Made by a program: the position numbers and the translations under genes
Shown: one piece after another, positions 15,898 to 22,816 of the stretch
Layout of the letters: every line of letters starts with the position of its first letter
Position numbering within the stretch: position 1 is the first letter of the stretch
Notes under the pieces: generated by a model
Databases searched by the model: none
What the model saw: the letters and a program-made list of their open reading frames with translations, nothing else
What the model was told of the DNA's origin: nothing
Origin: an uncultured Butyrivibrio sp.
GTDB lineage: Bacteria > Bacillota > Clostridia > Lachnospirales > Lachnospiraceae
DNA: 22,879 nucleotides
NCBI RefSeq assembly: GCF_947169445.1
Contig: NZ_CAMVPU010000057.1
Coordinates: forward strand, 1-22,879
Reading direction: 5' to 3'

Positions 15898-16527
15898 TTA
15901 CTCAATGTTATATAGAATAGAGTTACAGATAGCTGCTGCAACGCCGCTTCCCCCTTTTCTTCCGCGGTTTATGATATAAGGAATATCTGTTTCCAATATT
16001 AACTCCTTGGCTTCCACCACGTTTACAAAGCCCACGGGAACACCAATTATCAGTTCAGGTCTGAAATTCTCATTATCTATAAGCTCTCTTAGTTTTATGA
16101 GAGCTGTAGGTGCATTTCCTATGGCAAAAATCAGTGGTTTCTCTATCCTTGCAGCTTTTTCCATGCTGATGTAGGCTCTTGTAACCTGTCTTTCCTTGGA
16201 AAGCTTAGCCACTTCCTCATCTGCCATGAAACAGTGAACTTCACCGCCATATTTTTCAAGAGTTTTCCTGCTGATACCGGACAGAGCCATGTTAGTATCA
16301 GTAACGATGTGGGAGCCACGTTTTATGGCATCTTTTGCCTTTTCTATCACATTATCCGAAAAAACTAATGTGTCTGCATACTCGAAATCTGCCGTAGTAT
16401 GAACTACCCGAATTACAGTAGGCTCTAATTCCAAAGGTATCACCTTGCCCATTTCATTTAATTCACTTTTTATTATTCTAAAGCTCTCCTTCTCTATGTC
16501 AGAAGGCAGGATATGCTTAATTTCCAT
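15898..16527 (-). CDS. cbiC: cobalt-precorrin-8 methylmutase
   Basis: This 209-residue cytoplasmic enzyme moves the methyl group from C11 to C12, forming cobyrinic acid. The conserved RVVHTTADFEYADTL segment holds the catalytic histidine (H43). It is followed by IVTDTNMALSGI, GNAPTAL and the C-terminal GRKGGSGVAAAICNSIL, all typical of CbiC/CobH. The ATG is preceded by AGAGGATTGT. It lies 53 nt after the cbiP stop. The length agrees with the family. Confidence 0.95.
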   Translation of the reverse strand: MEIKHILPSDIEKESFRIIKSELNEMGKVIPLELEPTVIRVVHTTADFEYADTLVFSDNVIEKAKDAIKRGSHIVTDTNMALSGISRKTLEKYGGEVHCFMADEEVAKLSKERQVTRAYISMEKAARIEKPLIFAIGNAPTALIKLRELIDNENFRPELIIGVPVGFVNVVEAKELILETDIPYIINRGRKGGSGVAAAICNSILYNIE

Positions 16528-16580
16528 ACAATCCTCTCAACATATAATGCATGTAATATATATTTGTTATATATCATTCT

Positions 16581-18050
16581 CTATAATCCAATAGCTCTGT
16601 ATATCAAATCCCAGTCAAGATTTTGCCTAAGAACATCTGCCAGCTTATCAAGCTCCCTGTTTTGGCGTATTGAAGCATCCTCTACTTCGGGCACTTCAGC
16701 AGATATTCCTTTTTTGTCATATATTATGGAAATAAGCTTTCTGCACAGTTCTCCTGAGTCTAGAATTCCGTGCATATAGGTCCCAAGCACGTTTTCGCAT
16801 TCAATAACCGGATAAATATCATCTTTCCCATCAGTTACTCCCATGTGAATTTCATAGCCGCTAACCCGACATCCGGATAAGGAACTATATGCCCCGGAAA
16901 GATTTCCTATTTTCCCTGTAACCTGCTGCAAAGTCTTCTCCGGGCTAAATACGGTAGACACAGGTAAAAGACCTAATCCTTCCTGCATACCACCGCCTTC
17001 TAAGCAGTCTTTGTCATCAATATTTTTACCCAGCATCTGAAATCCGCCGCAGATGCCCGCAATTAGTGTTCCCTTTTCTTTTTCTAAAAGAATCTGGCTA
17101 AATATTCCGCTGTCTTTTAGCCATTTGAGGTCTTTTAAGGTATTCTTGGTTCCGGGCAGTATTATGAGATCGCTTCCCGCCATATCTTCACAGGATCTTG
17201 CATATACAAGATTTACCGAAGGAATGTTCTCAAGAACTGCAAAATCAGTGTAATTACTGATGTAGGGCAATCTCACAACACTGATCTTGATTGTCTTTTC
17301 AGTGTCAGCAGTTTTTACTCTCTTCATAAGCCGCTCAGACACAGAATCCTCTTCGTCAAGCTCAAGGGGAACAAAGGGCACAACTCCTGCAAAAGGAATG
17401 TCACAATAGGCTTTAAACATATCAAGCCCCGGCATTAAAAGAGATACATCACCTCTGAATTTGTTGATAATTAGACCCTTTACTCTTTTCTTTTCATCCT
17501 CGGACATTAGAGTAATTGTGCCAAGGAGCTGGGCAAATACTCCGCCGGGATCAATGTTTCCTGCAAGAAGGACCGGCGCATCAAGTATCTGAGCAAGGCC
17601 CATATTCACAATGTCATTCGCGCGAAGATTTATTTCTACAGGGCTTCCGGCCCCTTCAATAACTACAATATCTGACCTGTCAGCCAATCTGTCATAGGCA
17701 GCCCTTATATCAGGAATCAGGTCCTTTTTCATTTTGAAATAATCCGCGGCTCTCATGTTTCCTATGGGCTTTCCGTTAACTATTATCTGAGAAGTGGAAT
17801 CTCCCATTGGTTTTAGCAAAATGGGATTCATGTCTGCGGAAGGCTCCATCCCGGCTGCAGCAGCCTGAACAGCCTGAGCTCTGCCCATTTCTTTGCCATC
17901 TGCCGTAACGAAAGAATTAAGTGCCATATTTTGGGACTTAAAGGGTGCTACCGTGTAGCCGTCCTGCCTTAGAACCCGTAATATTCCGGCGGTCAATATG
18001 CTCTTTCCTGCACCGGACATGGTGCCCTGTATCATAAGATTTTTTGCCAC
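16581..18050 (-). CDS. cbiP: adenosylcobyric acid synthase (four-fold amidase)
   Basis: This 489-residue glutamine amidotransferase amidates positions b, d, e and g of adenosylcobyrinate a,c-diamide. The N-terminal ATPase domain has a P-loop (GTMSGAGKS, 9-17) and the CobQ hallmark PFKSQNMALNSFVT. The C-terminal amidotransferase domain has IAGICGGFQMLG with nucleophile C334, and GTYMHGILD with H427. The start is GTG at 18048-18050, with a rather distant GAGG upstream and no better ATG. Its place near the front of the operon, far from cbiA, does not follow pathway order. The length is normal. Confidence 0.95.
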   Translation of the reverse strand: MAKNLMIQGTMSGAGKSILTAGILRVLRQDGYTVAPFKSQNMALNSFVTADGKEMGRAQAVQAAAAGMEPSADMNPILLKPMGDSTSQIIVNGKPIGNMRAADYFKMKKDLIPDIRAAYDRLADRSDIVVIEGAGSPVEINLRANDIVNMGLAQILDAPVLLAGNIDPGGVFAQLLGTITLMSEDEKKRVKGLIINKFRGDVSLLMPGLDMFKAYCDIPFAGVVPFVPLELDEEDSVSERLMKRVKTADTEKTIKISVVRLPYISNYTDFAVLENIPSVNLVYARSCEDMAGSDLIILPGTKNTLKDLKWLKDSGIFSQILLEKEKGTLIAGICGGFQMLGKNIDDKDCLEGGGMQEGLGLLPVSTVFSPEKTLQQVTGKIGNLSGAYSSLSGCRVSGYEIHMGVTDGKDDIYPVIECENVLGTYMHGILDSGELCRKLISIIYDKKGISAEVPEVEDASIRQNRELDKLADVLRQNLDWDLIYRAIGL

Positions 18051-18088
18051 GTTTTATATTTGCCTCATTTAATTCAATAAAAAGATTT

Positions 18089-19639
18089 CTATCTTAACTT
18101 ATGGAAAAAGCTTGTTTCTTCCTCTTTTCCCGTAAAAATCCTGTTTAATTCTTCGATTATAGTTCCGGTTTCATCCGCAAACTGATACATGGATTTATCT
18201 GTGTACCAGACATTCCCTTCTTTAACCGCCTTGAAATCTGCAAAAAGAGCCTCCGTTTCCACAAGCTCAGCAAGAGAATTTGGTGCATTTTCAATAGTTG
18301 CGTTATAAATTAGGATATCTGCCTCCGAGGCGTAATCGTAAAAAGCCTCCATTGTGACCGCCGACTGTGTAGAGCTTCCTTCCTGTTCTAATTTATCATT
18401 AGAAATGTAACTTCCACCTGCCATTTCAATCATTTTGGAAAAGTAGTCACTTTTCTTTTTTACGTACACCATATGGTTGGCATTTATTGAAAAGACAATA
18501 ACTTTATTGTCACTGTTTTCGAATTTTTCCAGATTATCGATAAGGCTTTTCTGCTCACCAAAAGCCATTCCGGCTTCATTTTCCTTATCTGTCAGAAGTC
18601 CATAAATCTTGATCCATTCACATCTTCCAAGAGGATCTTCCTCATAATTACTCCTGTCAATAAATACAGGAATTCCAAGGCTTTCAAGCTTTTCAAGCAC
18701 CTTGGGAGTATGAAGAATCATAGTGTTCTCTATGACCAGATTTATGTCCTTATCAATTATCTTTTCATAGTCAGGGGCGCTGTATTTACCGCCATATTCC
18801 AAGGTACCGGCTTCCATGGCCTTTTGTACCGCTTCTATGTACCACTTTTCTTTTTCAAGCCCTGACAAAACCACGTTTGGAATTGCTCCAATTGAGTCAA
18901 AATGACACATGGACCCTGAAGCTGCAAGATAGATGGAATCAAAAGGCTTTTGCATCAGCTTTATGTCTTCATCTATGTTGTCAGGAGCTTTTCCCCCTTC
19001 GGGAATTATGAGATACTTTCTGCCATCATAAACAGAGATAAGAACGTAGTCTTCGCTATACCTATGAATAGCATAGCATTTTGCATAGCTGTTCTGGTCG
19101 GTACCAATATATGAAAGACCAGGAATTTCAGGCGCGATAAGAATCTCTTCAAAACCATCATTGCCTGCTGTCTTTGTTTCTTCGAATTCTGAGCTTACCT
19201 CGTCATTGTTAATTTGGAAAGTTTGGTCATTACCCTCTTTTTCTTCTTTGATAATCGAAAAAGTAAGCGTATATTCAATCAGATGTGGCTTACTCATAGC
19301 CACAGTATCTGCAGATACCACCATTTCTTTATCCAAAACCACCGGAATCAAAAATGTAGAATTTCCTTCACTATTAACCGGATAATAGGTTGCTCCGTCT
19401 ACAACCATATAGTCATAGTTCGGGCTGCTCCATACAATCTTGGCTGTTATTTTCCCGGCCTCAACTGTTACTTTGCAGGGGCTTTCTATATATGCTCTTC
19501 CACTGCCACCGGACATAACAACGGATGCGGCATATTCCCCATCGGAAATATCACCGCACCCTGTTATAAACACGGTCATGAGGAAAAGCACTAGAATATT
19601 CCTTATTATGAAATTAAAAGTTCTTTCCCTTTTTGCCAT
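18089..19639 (-). CDS. ABC substrate-binding lipoprotein with N-terminal NEAT-like domain
   Basis: This 516-residue exported lipoprotein has a basic N-terminus, a hydrophobic helix and the lipobox FITGC (C28). Residues about 32-128 form a beta-rich domain: DGEYAAS, VTVEAGKITAKIVW, SSPNYDYM, FLIPVVLDKEM and PHLIEYTLTF, a pattern like NEAT (iron-transport-associated) domains. After a polar linker (about 130-162), residues 165-505 form a helical-backbone periplasmic-binding-type domain of the FepB/BtuF superfamily, with DPLGRCEWIKIYGLLTDKE near 335-353. It probably delivers cargo to the permease and ATPase encoded about 4 kb downstream in the same operon. Its ATG lies 3 nt after the chelatase stop. 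The ligand is uncertain: cobalamin, another corrinoid, a metallated tetrapyrrole or heme. The NEAT assignment is by pattern, not by search. Confidence 0.82.
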   Translation of the reverse strand: MAKRERTFNFIIRNILVLFLMTVFITGCGDISDGEYAASVVMSGGSGRAYIESPCKVTVEAGKITAKIVWSSPNYDYMVVDGATYYPVNSEGNSTFLIPVVLDKEMVVSADTVAMSKPHLIEYTLTFSIIKEEKEGNDQTFQINNDEVSSEFEETKTAGNDGFEEILIAPEIPGLSYIGTDQNSYAKCYAIHRYSEDYVLISVYDGRKYLIIPEGGKAPDNIDEDIKLMQKPFDSIYLAASGSMCHFDSIGAIPNVVLSGLEKEKWYIEAVQKAMEAGTLEYGGKYSAPDYEKIIDKDINLVIENTMILHTPKVLEKLESLGIPVFIDRSNYEEDPLGRCEWIKIYGLLTDKENEAGMAFGEQKSLIDNLEKFENSDNKVIVFSINANHMVYVKKKSDYFSKMIEMAGGSYISNDKLEQEGSSTQSAVTMEAFYDYASEADILIYNATIENAPNSLAELVETEALFADFKAVKEGNVWYTDKSMYQFADETGTIIEELNRIFTGKEEETSFFHKLR

Positions 19640-19642
19640 AAA

Positions 19643-21289
19643 TTACTTAATAACTTCGCCTGTATGTGCTACATAAATAGCCTGAATATCTTCAATCTGT
19701 CCAAGTCCGGCAATCTGGCAGTCTACACTGTCAAAATATCCGCTTGCTTCAAAGCCGCTCTTCCAGGAATCTTCTTCATCTCCGGCCATATCATTATTGG
19801 CATGGTCTCCTGCTACAACCATAAGTGGACGAAGAACTACCTTCTTGTAGCCTGCTTCTTTAACTGCCTCGATTACATTTGAAAGCTCTGTTTCCTCAGG
19901 AAGTCCTTCTACTGTACCGATAAATACGTTTTCATATCCAAGCTTCTTCATCTGAGTCTGCATCTGGCTATAGGAAACATTTGCAGTGTGAGAAGTGCCG
20001 TGTCCCATGAATACAAAGGCTGTTCCATCTTCTGCAGCTCTTTCAAGGCTATCAAAACCAGCAGCCTTAACTGCCTCTGCTGTGATTGCAACAGCAACCT
20101 TTTCTTTATCTTCGTTGATGATGGTAGCATCCTTACCTACTTCACCCAGAAGAGGCTCAGCGATTGATACGCTTTCAAATTTATCTTCGAACTTGGAAAG
20201 GACTTCGCAAAGCTCATCATATTCTGCACCGTGCATAAGGTGTGTAGGCTGAACTACCAGTTCTTTTACACCATTATCAACTGCTCTCTGAAGTGCCTGC
20301 TCTACATTATCAATCTTCTCACCATCTCTTGAATTTACATGGTTAATGATGATCTGAGCAGTAAAGGCTCTTCTGACAGACCAGTCCGGATATGCTGCTG
20401 CAAGTGCTTTCTCAATGCCACCGATATCTTTTGCTCTGCTATCATTGAAGGAAGTACCAAAGCTTACAACCAAAAGCTCTTTTTCTCCAATTTCATCACC
20501 ATTTAACGGATCATCCTTGGAGGCATCTCCTGTATCTCTTCCGAAATAATCAGGGTCAGCTTCTTCACCTTCTACAAGCTCTTTCTGAGCATCTGTAAGC
20601 GCATCCCAGGCACTCTTTGCCTCAGCACAAAGAGAATCTGTATCCTCGGTCCATTCCTGAACGTAAATAGAATCAATTAAATCTGCTACTTTCTTAGCCG
20701 CTGCCATATCATCATCTCCAGCAAGTTCTGTTACATCTGATACCATAACCTTGTGGTCATACCACTTTTCCTTTGTGCCAATGAGAGCAAGATCAAATTC
20801 CTCATTAAGAACAGGTATCGGAACATCAAAGCCGTAAACTTCCTCTGTAGCGCCATCGGCGTATGTCACAGAGTCTGTTGTGGGATTTATAAGCTCTGCT
20901 CCGTCTTTCTGAGCATCTTCCGCTGTTCCAAGGAAAAGATTAACTATATTCTTGGAAGGCATTGTGATATGGAGAGTCATCTTTCCGTCTTCTACGGTAA
21001 GAGTTCCCATATTATCGTAGGCTTCATTTACATGGAACATGGAGCTGTCAGTTGTGAATTTTGCGCTATAAACGCCATCTTTGAGAGAGTTCTCACTAGG
21101 AGTTTCTGTCTCTTCCTGCGCCTTAGTACTTGTTTCCTGTACTTCCTGATCTTTTGCTTCTGTGTTTTCAGTTACCTCTGAGCTTTCTACCACTTCTGCA
21201 GGTGCTTCCGCACTCTTTTCACCGCAGCCCGCTATAAGAGCTGCAGACATAGCCAAAACCATGGCTAATGTCAATGTTTTTCTCTTCAT
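19643..21289 (-). CDS. cbiK: exported lipoprotein cobaltochelatase (NEAT-like domain + CbiK)
   Basis: This 548-residue protein ends in a full CbiK domain (about 269-548), the ATP-independent chelatase that inserts Co2+ into sirohydrochlorin. VVSFGTSFNDSR, FVFMGHGTSH (H430), VEGLPEETEL and VVAGDHANNDMAGD..DSW (H496) match the two metal-site histidines and surroundings of Salmonella CbiK. Unlike that roughly 260-residue cytoplasmic enzyme, this one begins with a lipoprotein signal (lipobox LIAGC, C22), a Glu/Ser/Thr linker (24-67), a beta-rich NEAT-like domain (about 69-188) and a short helical spacer (about 194-245) like surface-protein repeats (WDALTDAQKELVE). It is the first gene after the riboswitch, with GGAGAAG before the ATG. 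A periplasmic CbiK is known in Desulfovibrio. The physiological substrate outside the membrane is unclear. Confidence 0.88.
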   Translation of the reverse strand: MKRKTLTLAMVLAMSAALIAGCGEKSAEAPAEVVESSEVTENTEAKDQEVQETSTKAQEETETPSENSLKDGVYSAKFTTDSSMFHVNEAYDNMGTLTVEDGKMTLHITMPSKNIVNLFLGTAEDAQKDGAELINPTTDSVTYADGATEEVYGFDVPIPVLNEEFDLALIGTKEKWYDHKVMVSDVTELAGDDDMAAAKKVADLIDSIYVQEWTEDTDSLCAEAKSAWDALTDAQKELVEGEEADPDYFGRDTGDASKDDPLNGDEIGEKELLVVSFGTSFNDSRAKDIGGIEKALAAAYPDWSVRRAFTAQIIINHVNSRDGEKIDNVEQALQRAVDNGVKELVVQPTHLMHGAEYDELCEVLSKFEDKFESVSIAEPLLGEVGKDATIINEDKEKVAVAITAEAVKAAGFDSLERAAEDGTAFVFMGHGTSHTANVSYSQMQTQMKKLGYENVFIGTVEGLPEETELSNVIEAVKEAGYKKVVLRPLMVVAGDHANNDMAGDEEDSWKSGFEASGYFDSVDCQIAGLGQIEDIQAIYVAHTGEVIK

Positions 21290-21346
21290 AATTCTTCTCC
21301 TCTTTCTATTACATTTGGGGATTCAAATTGCCGGATTTTGGCGACG

Positions 21347-21372
21347 AAAAAATCAAAGAGTTGCAACTCTTT
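21347..21372 (-). terminator. second terminator-like hairpin in the cbiK leader
   Basis: The 18-bp perfect palindrome AAAGAGTTGCAACTCTTT (21355-21372) is followed on the minus strand by GA and six T. As RNA it can form a stem of about 7 bp with a TGCA loop and a U-tract. It lies between the main riboswitch terminator and the cbiK ribosome site. The stem is weak, so it may act as a backup terminator or a translation-control hairpin. Confidence 0.45.
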
Positions 21373-21399
21373 TATTGAATAGGATTTATCTATTCAATA
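21373..21399. repeat. 10-bp inverted repeat in the cbiK leader
   Basis: TATTGAATAG (21373-21382) and CTATTCAATA (21390-21399) are a perfect inverted repeat with a 7 nt loop. It begins within the U-tract of the first terminator and ends where the second hairpin starts. It is AT-rich and could form only after read-through of the first terminator, or it could be a DNA operator. Confidence 0.5.
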
Positions 21400-21424
21400 A
21401 AAAACCTTCGCAAAGAGCGAAGGT
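21395..21424 (-). terminator. riboswitch-linked intrinsic terminator
   Basis: On the minus strand, ACCTTCGC and GCGAAGGT (21417-21424 and 21404-21411) pair around a 5 nt loop, giving an 8-bp stem followed by TTTTTATT. It lies downstream of the B12 box and about 105 nt before cbiK, the expected place for a transcription-terminating expression platform. The upstream segment AGCGAA (21468-21473) is complementary to TTCGCT of the left arm and may form the antiterminator when no ligand is bound; that pairing is inferred. Confidence 0.82.
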
Positions 21425-21514
21425 CTGCACACACAAAAACAATACAAATGAAATAATCATTTGCATTTTCGCTTCGTACAGCCAATTCCTCGTGGCTTGG
21501 ATCAACCCATGTAC

Positions 21515-21712
21515 AGCGACAGGCAGGTCTCCCGACTGATCGATTTGCAAATTCATATTGCACGCTTTGGTCCCCTTCCCAGGTTTCCCCAGTGGATAAT
21601 GACCAGCGCTCTCGAAACACGGTGACGAGATCGCGCGGGATTTACACCCGCTTCCCTTTTCACCTGCACAGTAGAGAATGAATCAACTACTCTACCTGCA
21701 GACACCTTTCCG
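21515..21712 (-). promoter_or_regulatory. cobalamin (B12) riboswitch
   Basis: The minus strand holds the conserved core of the cobalamin riboswitch in order: AAAGGTGTC at the 5' end, a long paired element (GGTAGAGTAG with CTCTAC), GGGAAGCGGGTGTAAATCCC, a CACTGGGGAAACCTGGGAAG segment, and the 3' B12 box GTCGGGAGACCTGCCTGT (about 21517-21535). It is preceded by a promoter and followed by an intrinsic terminator and cbiK. Adenosylcobalamin binding is expected to promote termination and switch the biosynthetic operon off when B12 is plentiful. Boundaries are approximate by about 10 nt. The subclass (adenosyl- or aquocobalamin type) was not determined, although the long peripheral pairing fits the adenosylcobalamin class. 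Confidence 0.95.
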
Positions 21713-21732
21713 CTTTATGTAATTTTGAGCTT

Positions 21733-21761
21733 ATAATAACACACCAAAACTCGTGTATCAA
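21733..21761 (-). promoter_or_regulatory. promoter of the cobalamin operon
   Basis: Minus-strand TTGATA (21756-21761) and TATTAT (21733-21738) are separated by exactly 17 nt, a good sigma-A promoter. Transcription would start near 21726, just ahead of the riboswitch. A perfect inverted repeat GTGTAT-6-ATACAC (21753-21770) overlaps the -35 element. Confidence 0.75.
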
Positions 21762-21814
21762 ACAATACACAAAATTTTAATAAATTTAACAATCCATGAC
21801 ATCATTTTTCAGCA

Positions 21815-22597
21815 CTATATGAGATCAAAATGCTTCATGGCATTATAGATGCCATCATTATCAAGAGATGTGGTAATGTAATCAGCATATTCAGAAAGGT
21901 CATGATAGGTTTCACCCATTGCAACGCCGGTTCCTGCCGCAATTAGCATCTCTTTATCATTAATGCTGTCACCAAAGGCAAAGGTGTTTGCAATATCTTC
22001 TCCAAGAAGATTACATACCTCTTCAATTCCCACGCCCTTATTAAATCCCTTTGGTACCAATTCCACAACTCTGTCAGAATGGATCATGTAATCATAAAGA
22101 TCTGAAAGTTCGTCAAAGCATTTATCCCTGTCACTTACTGAAACTTCTGTAGCACAGGATAACTTTTCAAACTCCCATTTTCCCCAGCATTCATCAATTC
22201 CGCGAAGGCGATCACCCATCTCGGCAATTACCTTTTCTCCGTACATATCGCCTCTAAAGTCAGAAATTTCCAGATATAAATGCTTTGGGCCTTCAAGTAT
22301 TGGTTTGAAACCATATTTTCTTACAGTTTCTACTGTTCTGATGGCTTCATCATGTTCAATCAGCCTGTTAAACACAACCTTTCCGTCGTACTCAATCATA
22401 GTTCCACAAGCAGAAACTATTCCATCAAATCCGATGCCAAGAAGCTTCTCGTTATAGACAAAAGCCCTTGCTCTTCCTGTGTTTATAAAGCACTTGTGTC
22501 CGTTTTCTCTTGCTTTTCTGATAGCCAGAATGGTCTTTTCATTTATCTCATTCTTGTAGTTCCAAAGTGTTCCGTCGATGTCGAAAAATAATATCAT
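21815..22597 (-). CDS. Cof-type HAD family phosphatase
   Basis: This 260-residue cytoplasmic hydrolase is a haloacid-dehalogenase superfamily member with a C2B (Cof-like) cap, usually acting on sugar phosphates or FMN-type substrates. Motif I is FFDIDGT, with nucleophile D6 and general acid D8. Motif II is the T in INTGRA (about 38-43). Motif III is K187 in FNKGVG, and motif IV is GDSINDKEML (209-218). There is no signal peptide. The start ATG has a GGAG about 13 nt upstream, rather far. It has its own extended -10 promoter and is followed by the cobalamin promoter, so it is probably a separate unit. Nothing ties it to B12. The substrate is unknown. Confidence 0.9.
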   Translation of the reverse strand: MILFFDIDGTLWNYKNEINEKTILAIRKARENGHKCFINTGRARAFVYNEKLLGIGFDGIVSACGTMIEYDGKVVFNRLIEHDEAIRTVETVRKYGFKPILEGPKHLYLEISDFRGDMYGEKVIAEMGDRLRGIDECWGKWEFEKLSCATEVSVSDRDKCFDELSDLYDYMIHSDRVVELVPKGFNKGVGIEEVCNLLGEDIANTFAFGDSINDKEMLIAAGTGVAMGETYHDLSEYADYITTSLDNDGIYNAMKHFDLI

Positions 22598-22669
22598 ATT
22601 GCTAAATTTACTCCATATGCGATCATTGGGCCGTCCTTTAAGAAGTTACGAGACGAACTCTGATAAAGC

Positions 22670-22698
22670 ATTATACCATCTTCATTGGCATATAGAAG
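22670..22698 (-). promoter_or_regulatory. extended -10 promoter of the HAD gene
   Basis: Minus-strand TGGTATAAT (22670-22678) is a perfect extended -10 element, with only a weak -35 (CTTCTA or TTCTAT) about 17 nt upstream. It would give a leader of about 65 nt before the HAD start codon. No riboswitch is evident in that leader. Confidence 0.6.
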
Positions 22699-22763
22699 TA
22701 TTATTTTTTTATTTAATACATTTAAATCATCTTAGCAGATTATTAAATGATATGAAAAATAAG

Positions 22764-22797
22764 TAAAAAAAATGTGCATGACATACATCATGCACAT
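22764..22797 (-). terminator. intrinsic terminator after tRNA-Tyr
   Basis: Minus-strand ATGTGCATGA and TCATGCACAT (22788-22797 and 22772-22781) form a perfect 10-bp stem with a 6 nt loop, followed by about eight T. It lies 20 nt past the tRNA 3' end and probably ends the tRNA transcript. Confidence 0.88.
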
Positions 22798-22816
22798 AAT
22801 CTAAATACGAAACAAA

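Noticed and set aside
19643..21289. CbiX-type chelatase or HemH ferrochelatase
   Set aside because: The MGHG.SH, AGDH.NDMAGD and DSW segments match CbiK specifically; a ferrochelatase would not have this pattern, and the setting is a cobalamin operon.
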